Positions 18,992 to 27,883 of a DNA stretch of 64,000 nucleotides are shown piece by piece; the first letter of the stretch is position 1; every line of letters begins with the position of its first letter. The translations under genes and the position numbers were made by a program. This DNA comes from an uncultured Clostridia bacterium (GTDB lineage Bacteria; Bacillota; Clostridia; Christensenellales; Borkfalkiaceae): positions 62,001-126,000 of the forward strand of contig CALVZS010000001.1 in the NCBI GenBank assembly GCA_944372575.1, in the 5' to 3' direction. The notes under the pieces are model-generated. The model was not told the origin of the DNA and searched no databases. It was given only the letters and a program-made list of their open reading frames with translations.

Positions 18992-20137
18992 TTATTCTTC
19001 CGAGCGCTGCAGCCTGTTTGTAAAGTCGCGCATCATCTCGGAAATTTTGATCTGCTGCGGGCAGACCTTCTCACAGCTCCTGCACCCGATACACGCCGAC
19101 GGCCACTTATCCTTGGGCATAGTGGAGAGCACCATGGGCGCAATGAACCCGCCGTCCGAGAAGCGGTGCTCGTTGTAGAGCGAGATGATGTCGGGAATAT
19201 CGAGGTGCCTGGGGCAGTGGCTCGTGCAGTAGCGGCACGCTGTGCAGGGCAGCACCGTGTGCTTGTACAGGCTCTCACCTACCGCGAGCAGCGCCGCGCG
19301 CTCGCTTTCGGTGAGCGGCTTCTCCTCGGAAAAGGTGGCGATGTTCGCCTTGACCTGCTCAAAGTCGGACATTCCGGAGAGGATCATCTTCACCTCGGGA
19401 ATGCCCGCAACAAAGCGGAACGCCCATGCGGGGATGGGCTCTTCGGGGCGCAGCGACTTAAGTTTTGCCTCGTTTTCGGGCGAGAGCGAGGCGAGCTTTC
19501 CGCCGCGCAGCGGCTCCATCACCCACACGGGGATGCCCCATTGCCGGAGCAGTTCCACCTTTTTGTTTGCACTCTGGAACTTCCAGTCCACATAGTTGAT
19601 CTGCAGCTGGCAGAACTCCATGTCCTTGCCGTATTTCTCCAAAAAGCGCCTGATCACCTCATAGCTGCCGTGCGCGGAAAAACCCAAATGGCGGATGCGC
19701 CCCGCCCTCTTCTGCTCAATCAGGTAGCGGTAGGTGCCGTACTTTTCGTCGTCCAGATAGGCGTCAATGTTCATTTCGCACACATTGTGGAACAGGTAGA
19801 AGTCAAAATAGTCCACGCCGCACTTTTTAAGCTGTTTCTCAAAGATCTCCTCCGCCTTTCCCATGTTGGAAAGATCGTAGCCGGGGAACTTGGTGGCGAT
19901 CTTGAGCGTCTCGCGCGGGTAAGCGGCGAGCAGCCTGCCCACCACGTTCTCCGATTCGCCGTTGTGATACCCCCACGCGGTGTCAAAGTAGTTGACGCCG
20001 TGCGAGATGGCGTAATCGAACATCTCTGCCGCCTGTTTTTCGTCCACGCGCGCATAGTCGCCGCCGATCACGGGCAGGCGCATGGTGCCGAAGCCGAGCG
20101 CTGAGAGCTTCTCTCCCTGAAAATCGCTGTAGATCAT
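18992..20137 (-). CDS. aldo/keto reductase with C-terminal 4Fe-4S ferredoxin domain (copy 2)
   Basis: 381 aa. The barrel is better conserved than in the neighbour: LGFGTMRLP, NYFDTAWGYHNGESE (Asp and Tyr of the catalytic set) and HLGFSAHGSYE. The C-terminal clusters are CTACRYCTSHCPRHLD and CIGCRSCEKVCPQQI. The ATG at 20137 follows GAGGAGG. It opens the operon AKR2, membrane protein, AKR1, DUF1893, all within short gaps (36, 1 and 9 nt). The two reductases are clear paralogs in architecture but not close in sequence. Confidence 0.9.
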   Translation of the reverse strand: MIYSDFQGEKLSALGFGTMRLPVIGGDYARVDEKQAAEMFDYAISHGVNYFDTAWGYHNGESENVVGRLLAAYPRETLKIATKFPGYDLSNMGKAEEIFEKQLKKCGVDYFDFYLFHNVCEMNIDAYLDDEKYGTYRYLIEQKRAGRIRHLGFSAHGSYEVIRRFLEKYGKDMEFCQLQINYVDWKFQSANKKVELLRQWGIPVWVMEPLRGGKLASLSPENEAKLKSLRPEEPIPAWAFRFVAGIPEVKMILSGMSDFEQVKANIATFSEEKPLTESERAALLAVGESLYKHTVLPCTACRYCTSHCPRHLDIPDIISLYNEHRFSDGGFIAPMVLSTMPKDKWPSACIGCRSCEKVCPQQIKISEMMRDFTNRLQRSEE

Positions 20138-20173
20138 AACAACCTCCTCTTCTTCCAAATTTCATGATTTCTA

Positions 20174-20644
20174 TCAACCTTCGCACAGGGCGAATGTCAC
20201 CGTGACCGGGCCGTCTCCCGCCGCCGCGGCAAGCCCGGACGCATCGTCCAGCCTACCCAGGGGCGTATAGGAATAGCTTGTGGAAAAGCTCTCATAGAAG
20301 AGCACCACACAGCTTGAACCGAACAGCATCAGATCGCCCGCCGCAATGGTATTCGGGCAGGACGCATCGGCGGGAAGGGCATCGTCCAGATAGCAGTATT
20401 TCTCATTGCCGTTGAGCTCGCGCATCTCCAGCGTCATGGGCAGGCGCGCCGCAAAAACGTCCGCCGCCTCCCCCGCCGCAAGCGTCGCCGTGAACATTGC
20501 GCCGCCCACGTCCAATGTGATCTTCATCTGCGCCTCCTGTTCTCCCTGCGGCGCACTCTGTCCGCTCTGCCCCGCCTCCTGCGCGGGCGCACAGCCCGCA
20601 ATCAGCAGGATAAGCGCAAGCACGGCACCTGCAGCCCGCCTCAC
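20174..20644 (-). CDS. lipoprotein with cyclophilin-like domain
   Basis: 156 aa. A short signal with lipobox (LALILLIAGC) ends near residue 18, followed by a Gln/Ser linker and a cyclophilin-like fold (KITLDVGGAMFTATL, FAARLPMTLEM and GDLMLFGSSCVVLFYES). Related domains occur alone in bacteria, and peptidyl-prolyl isomerase activity is not established. The start is GTG at 20644, overlapping the acetyltransferase stop as GTGA, with GGGAGC upstream. It would sit outside the membrane, anchored by lipid. Confidence 0.78.
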   Translation of the reverse strand: MRRAAGAVLALILLIAGCAPAQEAGQSGQSAPQGEQEAQMKITLDVGGAMFTATLAAGEAADVFAARLPMTLEMRELNGNEKYCYLDDALPADASCPNTIAAGDLMLFGSSCVVLFYESFSTSYSYTPLGRLDDASGLAAAAGDGPVTVTFALCEG

Positions 20645-21231
20645 AGCAGCTGCTCCCTGCGGCTGCCGTCCGTATATTTGAGAATACGCGCAGGCACCCC
20701 GCCCACGACGGCATTCGCCGGCACATCCTTGGTGACGACGGCGCCCGCCGCGATGACGGCGCCCTCCCCCACCGTGATGCCCGCAAGGATGGTGGCGTGC
20801 GCCCCCACCCACACATTGCTGCCCAGCCGCACGGGCGCGGGGTACATTCCGCCCCGCCTCTGCGGATCGAGGTCGTGGTTGAGCGTGGCGATGACCACCT
20901 GATGCCCGATCAGGCATCCGTCCCCCAAAAAGATGCCGCCCTGATCCTGAAAACAGCATCCCGAATTGATGAACACGCCCCTGCCGACGTGGATATTCCT
21001 GCCGAAGTCGGTATAGAAGGGCGGGAACAGAGAGAAGCTCTCGTCCACCTCCTCGCCCGTCAGACGGGAAAAGAGCGCGCGCAGCTGTCCGGCGGTGCGG
21101 TATGCGCCGTTCATCTCCGCCGTGATGCGCTGCGCCTCGCGCGCCGTCGCCGTCATGAAAATGTGTGCCGGAGAGCCCGCTGCGATATATTCCCTGCGCG
21201 CCGTGAGCGCGCGATATTCCTCAAGTTCCAT
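20641..21231 (-). CDS. sugar O-acetyltransferase (LacA/Maa/NodL family)
   Basis: 196 aa. An N-terminal helical lead (EYRALTARREYIAAGSPAH) like maltose acetyltransferase is followed by left-handed beta-helix hexapeptide repeats from residue about 75. The active-site His lies in ATLNHDLDP, and the SNVWVGAHATILAGITVGEGAVIAAGAVVTKDVPANAVVGG ending is canonical. Transfers acetyl from acetyl-CoA to a sugar hydroxyl. A perfect promoter is so close that the mRNA would be nearly leaderless. An AGGCG lies just before the ATG. Confidence 0.92.
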   Translation of the reverse strand: MELEEYRALTARREYIAAGSPAHIFMTATAREAQRITAEMNGAYRTAGQLRALFSRLTGEEVDESFSLFPPFYTDFGRNIHVGRGVFINSGCCFQDQGGIFLGDGCLIGHQVVIATLNHDLDPQRRGGMYPAPVRLGSNVWVGAHATILAGITVGEGAVIAAGAVVTKDVPANAVVGGVPARILKYTDGSRREQLL

Positions 21232-21239
21232 ACGCCTAT

Positions 21240-21268
21240 ATTATAAAATACAGTTTCCGTTCTGTCAA
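21240..21268 (-). promoter_or_regulatory. consensus sigma-A promoter for the acetyltransferase operon
   Basis: Minus strand: -35 TTGACA (21263-21268), 17-nt spacer, -10 TATAAT (21240-21245), both perfect. Transcription would begin near 21233, about 2 nt before the annotated ATG. Confidence 0.88.
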
Positions 21269-21287
21269 ATGCCTATCTTGCATACAC

Positions 21288-21310
21288 AACGATAGGAAAA
21301 AGCTATCGTT
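21288..21310. repeat. 8-bp perfect inverted repeat (possible operator)
   Basis: Arms AACGATAG and CTATCGTT are separated by 7 nt. It lies 20 nt upstream of the -35 box of the acetyltransferase promoter and could bind a dimeric regulator. No T-run on either strand makes it a terminator. Confidence 0.4.
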
Positions 21311-21328
21311 CCAACATAAAACGGCATG

Positions 21329-21366
21329 AAAAAGCCCTCCCCGTGCTACGGGAAGGGCATCTTTTT
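21329..21366 (-). terminator. intrinsic terminator after the SDR fragment
   Basis: Stem of GCCCTtCCCGT/ACGGGgAGGGC type (21334-21358), followed on the minus strand by a T-run (complement of the A-run at 21329-21333). Confidence 0.8.
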
Positions 21367-21371
21367 GCAGA

Positions 21372-21836
21372 TCACTTCTTCTTTTTGAATTCCTTCATGC
21401 CGTTGGTGCTGCCGCCGTCCACCAGCACGTCCACGCCTGCAAGATAGTCGTTGCGCTCATCGGCGACCGTGGCAAGCGCATAGCCCAGCTCCTCCGGCTT
21501 ACCCATGCGCTCCTCTGCCGAGAAGGGAATGAGCATCCCGCCGTCCTTGGCCTCCAGATTGCCCATGTCGGTGGCAATGAGGCCGGGGCTGAGCGATACC
21601 ACACGGATGCCCTGCTTGCCGTATTCAAAGGCGCATTTCTTGGCATACCAGACAACGAAGTTCTTGCTCAGCGAATAGGCAAAGCCCGAACGCTGATAGT
21701 CGCCCTTGGCAAGGTTGCTCTTCTTGATGAGTTTGGCAAAAAACTTCTCCTCATCCGTCTCCGCAAGGGCGTACACCTTCTTATTGATGAGGAAATTTGG
21801 CAGAACATATGCCGAATTGGAGGCGACGTCCATTCC
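21372..21836 (-). pseudogene. C-terminal fragment of an SDR oxidoreductase
   Basis: About 153 codons of a classical short-chain dehydrogenase. The catalytic SAY and YxxxK region is here (SNSAYVLP; GFAYSLSKNFVVWYAKK), as are SLSPGLIATDMG and the C-terminal DYLAGVDVLVDGGS. The entire N-terminal cofactor-binding half (TGxxxGIG and the following 100 residues) is absent. The reading frame is fused, out of frame, to the tail of a flavodoxin gene. The first ATG (21833) has no Shine-Dalgarno. A deletion that removed the start of this gene is the simplest explanation. Confidence 0.75.
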
Positions 21837-22333
21837 TTTGCCCAGGCCGCGATCGCCTGAGCGGACTGCTGCGTCTGCGCGCCGCGGATCGAAAGGCCCT
21901 TTCCGATGACCGCCCCCTTGCAGATGCGCCGCAGGTCGCGTTCGCTCACGCCCATGCCGCTGCCCTCGTTGGTGCAGAAGGGCGCGATCTTCTTGCCCGT
22001 AAAGTCAAACGCCTCCAGAAAGGTGAATACCGCCATGGGCATGGTTCCCCACCAGTTGGGATAGCCCAAAAAAATCACGTCACAGCCGTCCAGGCTCTCG
22101 GGCAGCTTTTTCAGCGCGGGGCGCGCGTCGGCGCGCTGTTCCGCCTTTGCCTCCTCAATACAGGCATAATAGTCCGCGGCGTACTCCCTGACGGGTTCCA
22201 GTTCAAACAGATCGCCGCCGACCGCCTTCTGAATGTACTCCGCCGCAACGGCGGTGTTGCCCCTGGCAAGGTTTTTGATCGATCCATTCCAGTAATTTTC
22301 GCCCTTGCGCGAAAATTAGACGATGAGATGCAT
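21837..22333 (-). pseudogene. flavodoxin gene with premature stop, truncated at its 3' end
   Basis: Starts well (GGAGGG before ATG at 22333, MHLIV) but codon 6, where flavodoxins have Tyr or Phe before FSRKGENY, is TAA (22316-22318). After it the frame reads on as a flavodoxin for about 160 codons: GNTAVAAEYIQKAVGGDLFEL, DVIFLGYPNWWGTMPMAVFTFLEAF and PFCTNEGSGMG. It then loses its end at the junction with the SDR fragment near 21840. Both lesions together argue for a real pseudogene rather than one sequencing error. Confidence 0.78.
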
Positions 22334-22420
22334 AAATTCCCTCCGAATGTTATCTCGCATCAAGTATATCACGGAGCAGCGGCATTGTAAAATACCTGTT
22401 TTTTATCAGTCCACATACGC

Positions 22421-22448
22421 AAAAGGCATGGCCGAAACCATGCCTTTT
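22421..22448 (-). terminator. intrinsic terminator after the nucleoside transporter operon
   Basis: Perfect stem AAAAGGCATGG/CCATGCCTTTT (22421-22431 and 22438-22448). T-runs on both strands make it potentially bidirectional. The 70 nt between it and the transporter stop hold nothing I recognise. Confidence 0.85.
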
Positions 22449-22518
22449 AGAATCCATGTTCTATTCCTGTCCCGCAAAGCGGTGTCGTGACCCGGCAGAT
22501 CCGCGCGAAGCGGAAACG

Positions 22519-23493
22519 CTAACGGTCTTCACGGAAATAGGAGAGCCCCAAACTTGCGGGCGGCTGCGTCTCGCGGTGGCCGATGATGCTCGTGACGATG
22601 AGTACAAGGATGGTCACGACAAAGGGGATCAGCCTGAGCAGCGGCTTGAACGCGGGCGCAACGCTGATATATGAGAAAAGAATATAGAGCGCGCCGAATA
22701 CAAAAGAACCGCCGATCGCAACTGCGGGACGCCACATGGTGAAGATGACGAGCGCAATGGACAGCCAGCCGATGATCTGGATGGTAACTTCTACGGTAGA
22801 ATCATTTCCCGAAGTATAACAGAGCGAGTAGCACAGTCCCCCGATGCCGGCAATGGCCGCTCCGATGATGGTGGCAGTGTACTTATACCCCGTAACGTTG
22901 ATCCCCACCGCGTCCGCCGTGGCGGGATTTTCGCCCACGGCACGCAGGTTGAGTCCCGCCTTTGTGCGTTTGAGCACGATCGCAACGACAATGGCGATGA
23001 CGATGGCAAGATAGATCAGCACTCCGTGTCCGAGAAAGATGTTCCCGAACCAGCCGAGCGCCTCGACCCCCGGGATATGTGCGTTAAAGAAGTTCAGCGA
23101 TGCAAAGGAGAGTCTGCCCGCTACAGTCACATCGGCAATGTCCACAACATCGTTTAAGAAAAAGGAAGTAAACCCTGCGCCGAAGATGGTACAGGCGAGC
23201 CCCGTCACATTCTGATTGGAGCGCAGAGAGACGGTGAGGAAGGCATACACGGCGCCCAGCGCGCCCGCAAAGAGCATGGCAAACAGGATGCCCATGAGCA
23301 GAACGAGTACGCCGTTGGGCGACTCTCCCATGGCAACAAGCTTCACGCCGAAACAGCCGCCCGCCGCCCCCATGCACATGATGCCGGGGATGCCGAGGTT
23401 GAGGTGTCCGGACTTCTCCGTCAGAATTTCGCCCACGCAGCCAAACAGGAAAATAGCACCGAATTGAATCGCGCTTGAAAGGAATACTTCCAT
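22519..23493 (-). CDS. nucleoside ABC transporter permease (NupQ/YufQ-like)
   Basis: 324 aa with about nine membrane segments. The FGCVGEILTEKSGHLNLGIPGIMCMGA block and the LNLRAVGENPATADAVGINV coupling loop are hallmarks of the BMP-family purine nucleoside importer permeases (branched-chain-permease fold). The ATG immediately follows the stop of the first permease gene. Works with the other permease, a double ATPase and a lipoprotein encoded upstream. Confidence 0.9.
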   Translation of the reverse strand: MEVFLSSAIQFGAIFLFGCVGEILTEKSGHLNLGIPGIMCMGAAGGCFGVKLVAMGESPNGVLVLLMGILFAMLFAGALGAVYAFLTVSLRSNQNVTGLACTIFGAGFTSFFLNDVVDIADVTVAGRLSFASLNFFNAHIPGVEALGWFGNIFLGHGVLIYLAIVIAIVVAIVLKRTKAGLNLRAVGENPATADAVGINVTGYKYTATIIGAAIAGIGGLCYSLCYTSGNDSTVEVTIQIIGWLSIALVIFTMWRPAVAIGGSFVFGALYILFSYISVAPAFKPLLRLIPFVVTILVLIVTSIIGHRETQPPASLGLSYFREDR

Positions 23494-24822
23494 TTAGTTT
23501 TCCTCCTTTTTACTACGTCTGCTTCTTTTTATGCCTTCCGGCGGACTTGGCTCCGTCTCAGGCGGCGGATCGGCGTCCGCCGCAAGCGGCCGCCCTTCCG
23601 TCTGCACCGGCGCATCCCCGCCGGCAGGCAGCACATCCCCGCCGTCGGGGGACGGCGCAGAACGGCCGTTCTCCTCGGAGGAAGAACTTTCCGCAGCATC
23701 CATGGAAAAGTCGGGGGCAGGATGTACGCTGCCCTTTTGGAAATTGAAATGCACCTTGTAGACGATGAAAAATTCGCAGCCGATGAAGAAAAAGTAGATG
23801 AGCCCGATGACGATATCGGAGAGCGCCTCGCTCGTAAAGCCGAAGTCGGTATTGACCTGCGCCATGCCGCGCGTGAGGAAGTTGATGAACAGCGCCACGC
23901 CCGCCATGATGAGGGGGTCGAACTTGCCCAGCCAGGCGACCATGATGCCCGTAAACCCCATGTTGGAGTCCATCGACGTGCTGACCATGTGATTGATGGA
24001 GCCCACCAGCAAAAAGCCCACCAGTCCGCACAGCGCACCCGACAGAACGAGGGTGCGGATGATGACTTTCTTTACGTTGATGCTCGCGTATCGGGCGGAG
24101 TTCTTGCTCTCGCCCACGAGGGCAACTTCATACCCGTGCTTGGTGAAGCGCAGGTAGCAGTAGATAAACGCCGTGACGATAACTGCCGCCAGAATAATGG
24201 GCAGGCTCCGCCCCGCCTGTCCCGAGCCGAAAGTAGGCAGATTGGCATCGGACAGGGGCGGCATGGCGCCCGTTCCGTTGGGATACCAAAGCGCAATGAA
24301 GAACGCCACCAAGTACATGGCGACATAGTTCATCATCAGCGTGAAGAGCGATTCATTGGTGTTGAAAAACGCCTTGAATATGGCGGGAATGACGGCCCAG
24401 AGCGCGCCCGCCGCGACGCTCACCACAAACATCAGAAGGCACACTGCGCCGTCCGGCCACTTGCCGCCCAGATAGTACATGCACATGGCGCAGGCAAGGC
24501 AGCCCATGAGCACCTGTCCGTTGCCGCCCAAATTCCAAAATTTCATTTTGAATGCGACGACAAGGGCGAGCGCCACGCACAGCAGAAGCGCCGTGTTCTG
24601 CAAAAGCAGCCAGAAGCGCCGCTCGGTGCCGAATGCTCCCGAAAAGAGGGAGGAAAAATAGTCAAAAAACCCGCGGTCGCGCGGCGACGCAGCCGAGATA
24701 AAGATGGCGCTGATGATGAGCGCGATGAGCACCGCACCCACGCGGATGCACAGGCTCTTCCACCAGGGCATGGGCTCGCGCTTTGTGATGTGGATAAACG
24801 GTTCCTTTTTTACGCGTTCCAT
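23494..24822 (-). CDS. nucleoside ABC transporter permease (NupP/YufP-like) with long disordered tail
   Basis: 442 aa. The transport fold occupies residues about 20-355 (FWNLGGNGQVLMGCL, LFTLMMNYVAMYLVAF, SKNSARYASINV coupling loop, MDSNMGFTGIMVAWLGKFDP). About 75 further residues are rich in Ser, Pro, Gly and Glu, with KRSRRSKKEEN at the end. This tail is longer than in typical homologs and would be cytoplasmic. The ATG has AGGATG upstream and overlaps the ATPase stop by 13 nt. Confidence 0.9.
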   Translation of the reverse strand: MERVKKEPFIHITKREPMPWWKSLCIRVGAVLIALIISAIFISAASPRDRGFFDYFSSLFSGAFGTERRFWLLLQNTALLLCVALALVVAFKMKFWNLGGNGQVLMGCLACAMCMYYLGGKWPDGAVCLLMFVVSVAAGALWAVIPAIFKAFFNTNESLFTLMMNYVAMYLVAFFIALWYPNGTGAMPPLSDANLPTFGSGQAGRSLPIILAAVIVTAFIYCYLRFTKHGYEVALVGESKNSARYASINVKKVIIRTLVLSGALCGLVGFLLVGSINHMVSTSMDSNMGFTGIMVAWLGKFDPLIMAGVALFINFLTRGMAQVNTDFGFTSEALSDIVIGLIYFFFIGCEFFIVYKVHFNFQKGSVHPAPDFSMDAAESSSSEENGRSAPSPDGGDVLPAGGDAPVQTEGRPLAADADPPPETEPSPPEGIKRSRRSKKEEN

Positions 24823-26486
24823 GTTTCATCCTCCCCGATCCTCGAGTCCTTGGCGACGCCCATCGGCTTGCCCTTTTCTTCGGCGAGGTCGAGCGCACCC
24901 GCCATCATGAGACCGAGCTGTTCTTTTGTGGTCTTATCCGCATGGACGACGCCCATCATCCGCCCGTGGCAGAGTACCATGATCTTGTCGCACAGCGCAA
25001 GCATGACGTCCAGATCCTCGCCGATGAACAGCACGCCCGTTCCCGCCTGCTTCTGGCGGTTGAGAATGTCATAGATAAGGTAGGACGAGTTGATATCCAA
25101 TCCGCGCACGGGATATGCCGTGATGAGTACGTTGGGCTCGGTGAGCATCTCGCGTCCGAGCAGCACCTTCTGCACGTTGCCGCCCGAAAGACGCCTGACG
25201 GGCGTCTCGGTGGACGGCGTTATGACGTCCAGCTCCTCAATGACGCGCGCTGCCTCGGCGCGCGCCTTCTTGCGGTCAACAAAGGGATCGTGCCGATCCA
25301 AAAAGGCTCCCGCACGGTTGAGCGCGTGCTTGGCGCAGCGGACAAAGGCATTCTCCCCCTCCCTGTCCGGGATGGGTCTGATGCCGAAGCGGGTATCCTG
25401 ATAGTTTTTGAGCATCATGTTGTCCGTAATGGACATGGAGGGTGCAAGTCCCATGCCCAGGCGATCCTCGGGGATAAAACTCATGGCGATCCCGCGCGCG
25501 GCAACTTCCTTGGGGGAGAGCCCCATAATGGATTCGCCCTCGTGGTAGATGCCGCCCTTTTCCGCCTTGCGCAGCCCTGCGATCGCCTCGCACAGCTCGC
25601 GCTGCCCGCAGCCCGCGATGCCCGCGACGCCCAGGATCTCACCGCCGCGGATGAAGAAACTCAGATCCTCGATGGCGCGGCTGCCCTCATCGCTCCTGAC
25701 GCACAGGTCGCGGATCTCGAGCAGCGGACGGTCGGACTTCACAGCCGGGCGCTCGATGGCGAGTTCCACCTTCTGCCCCACCATCATCTCGGTGAGTGCC
25801 TGCTCGCCGATCTTTGCCGTCTCCACACAGCCGATATACTCCCCCTTGCGCAGCACCGCCACGCGGTCGGAGATCGCCATGACCTCATGCAGCTTGTGCG
25901 TAATGATGATGATGGACTTGCCGTCCGCCTTCATCGCGCGCATGACGGAAAAGAGCTTCTCCGTCTCCTGCGGGGTGAGCACGGCGGTCGGCTCATCGAG
26001 GATGAGAATGTCCGCGCCGCGGTAGAGCACCTTGACGATCTCCACCGTCTGCTTTTCGGAGACGGACATATCGTAGATCTTCTTTTTGGGATCGAGCTCA
26101 AACCCGTATTTTTCGGCGATCGCGCGAACCTCGGAGTTGATGCGCTTGACGCCGTAGCCCTTTTTGCCGGGGCCGAGCACGACGTTCTGCGCAGCCGTAA
26201 AGACGTCGACGAGCTTGAAGTGCTGATGCACCATGCCGATCCGATAGCGGAAAGCATCCTGCGGGGAGGCGATGACCGCCTCCTTTCCGTTGACGAAGAT
26301 CTGCCCCTCATCCGGATAGTAGATGCCCGAGATCATGTTCATCAGCGTGGTCTTGCCGCTGCCGTTCTCGCCGAGCAGAGCAAGGATCTCCCCCTTGTAC
26401 AGCGCGAGGGAGATGTCCCTGTTCGCCGCTACGGAACCGAAATACTTGCTGATATGTTTTAATTCCAGAGTGACGTTCTCATCCAC
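24810..26486 (-). CDS. nucleoside ABC transporter double ATPase (NupO/YufO-like)
   Basis: 558 aa, two fused ABC domains as in ribose/nucleoside importers. The first Walker A is LLGENGSGKTTLMN near residue 40, with Walker B ILILDEPTAVLTPQE. The second domain lacks a standard Walker A (VAGIAGCGQRELCEAI), as is usual for this family, and has RRLSGGNVQKVLLGREM. A GTG start at 26486 is preferred because GAGGTG precedes it. The frame is open further upstream but without a site. Confidence 0.92.
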   Translation of the reverse strand: MDENVTLELKHISKYFGSVAANRDISLALYKGEILALLGENGSGKTTLMNMISGIYYPDEGQIFVNGKEAVIASPQDAFRYRIGMVHQHFKLVDVFTAAQNVVLGPGKKGYGVKRINSEVRAIAEKYGFELDPKKKIYDMSVSEKQTVEIVKVLYRGADILILDEPTAVLTPQETEKLFSVMRAMKADGKSIIIITHKLHEVMAISDRVAVLRKGEYIGCVETAKIGEQALTEMMVGQKVELAIERPAVKSDRPLLEIRDLCVRSDEGSRAIEDLSFFIRGGEILGVAGIAGCGQRELCEAIAGLRKAEKGGIYHEGESIMGLSPKEVAARGIAMSFIPEDRLGMGLAPSMSITDNMMLKNYQDTRFGIRPIPDREGENAFVRCAKHALNRAGAFLDRHDPFVDRKKARAEAARVIEELDVITPSTETPVRRLSGGNVQKVLLGREMLTEPNVLITAYPVRGLDINSSYLIYDILNRQKQAGTGVLFIGEDLDVMLALCDKIMVLCHGRMMGVVHADKTTKEQLGLMMAGALDLAEEKGKPMGVAKDSRIGEDETWNA

Positions 26487-26583
26487 TTCGGCACCTCGCC
26501 AGAAATTTCCCGAAAAGAACAAACGGCGGAGAGAGTATCTTCGCCGACTTGTCCTTATGTTAGGTTACAAAATTGTCATCCGA

Positions 26584-27819
26584 TCAGGAGTTGGCCTCTG
26601 TCAACTCTGTGATCCCGTCGATGCGCACATCGAAGTAGGGCGCGCTGCGGTGACGGGATTCATAGAACACGCCGTCCTCGATCGCCTCGGTATCGGGCGT
26701 GAAAGCATCGTCGGTGTCGACGTCTGCCAGATAAGAAGTGAGATGCTCGCCGTTGACGGTGAACGCGGAGCAGTCAAACACCTGCAGCGTACCGTTACGC
26801 AGTTCCGCCTCGACTTCGGCAAGTTTTTCTGCAGTACCCTCGGCAGCCGCCCCGCCCAACTCGGTCAGGACAACAGAACCCGTTTCCAGGGTACCCTTCC
26901 AGTCGGTATCGATCGTTTCCCCGTTCGCCACGCAGTCGATCATGTACTCGAAGTAGGGAACCCAGTTGATGCGCGAGGAGACGATGTAGGTATCGGGGCA
27001 GGACGCCGCCGTGCTGCCGTTGTAGGAGACGTTGGGAACGCCTGCATCCTCACAGGCATTGGGCGCGCCCATGGAGTCTGCGTGCTGGGAAATGAGCGCT
27101 GCGCCGCGCGAAATGAGCAGCCGCGCCGCATCGTTTTCCGCCTGCAGGTCATACCAGGAACTGGTATAGGTGACTTCCATCGAGACGCTGATCAGCGTCT
27201 CCTCTTCCACCACAGATCTTGCGCCCAGGAAGAAAGAGGTGTAGCCGGAGACGACTTCCGCATAGGGATATGCGCCGACGTAACCGATTTTGATGTTGCC
27301 GTCCGTATCGAAATTGTCTGCGTCCAGCACATCGCCGGCCTCGTACATTTCAACGAGCTTCATACCTGCGGCAACGCCCGCAAGGTATCTGCCCTGGTAG
27401 ATGTGCGCGAACGCATTGTGGAAGTTGGGAACATTTTCGGTATGTGCCGTGGTTCCCGTCGCATGGCAGAACTCCACATCGGGAAACTCCCGCGCCGCCT
27501 GCAGCATAAAGGACTCATGGCCGAAAGAGTCGGCGAAAATGACGTCACAGCCCTGATCGACGAGATCTGCCGCCGCATTGTAGCACTCCTGCGTCTCCGG
27601 GATCCCCGTCTTGATGATGAGGTGATCGGCATCGATCCCCTTGTTCTCACATGCCTCGCGGATGGCGTCGAGGAAGTTCTTGTCATACGTCGAGTTGTCA
27701 TCGTGCAGGGCGATGAAACCGACCGTCAGTTCGCCGTCCCCTTCCGTACAGCCCGCAAGCGCGCCGACACCTGCGACCGCAATGGTTGCCGCCAGACCCA
27801 AAGCCAACAGTTTCTTCAT
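26584..27819 (-). CDS. BMP-family nucleoside-binding lipoprotein
   Basis: 411 aa. A signal peptide with lipobox GALAGC ends at about residue 24. The mature part is a periplasmic-binding-protein fold of the BMP/Med family (VGFIALHDDNSTYDKNFLDAIREA, VIFADSFGHES, HATGTTAHTENVPNFHNAFAH, YQGRYLAGVAAG). The extracytoplasmic receptor of the importer encoded downstream. ATG at 27819 follows AAAGGAGA. The adjacent xanthine phosphoribosyltransferase gene suggests a purine nucleoside or base as cargo. Confidence 0.92.
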   Translation of the reverse strand: MKKLLALGLAATIAVAGVGALAGCTEGDGELTVGFIALHDDNSTYDKNFLDAIREACENKGIDADHLIIKTGIPETQECYNAAADLVDQGCDVIFADSFGHESFMLQAAREFPDVEFCHATGTTAHTENVPNFHNAFAHIYQGRYLAGVAAGMKLVEMYEAGDVLDADNFDTDGNIKIGYVGAYPYAEVVSGYTSFFLGARSVVEEETLISVSMEVTYTSSWYDLQAENDAARLLISRGAALISQHADSMGAPNACEDAGVPNVSYNGSTAASCPDTYIVSSRINWVPYFEYMIDCVANGETIDTDWKGTLETGSVVLTELGGAAAEGTAEKLAEVEAELRNGTLQVFDCSAFTVNGEHLTSYLADVDTDDAFTPDTEAIEDGVFYESRHRSAPYFDVRIDGITELTEANS

Positions 27820-27883
27820 AATGTTTCTCCTTTCCCGATAAATTATATAAAAATTATCGTTCCCAAAACAAAAAACCGCGCCG

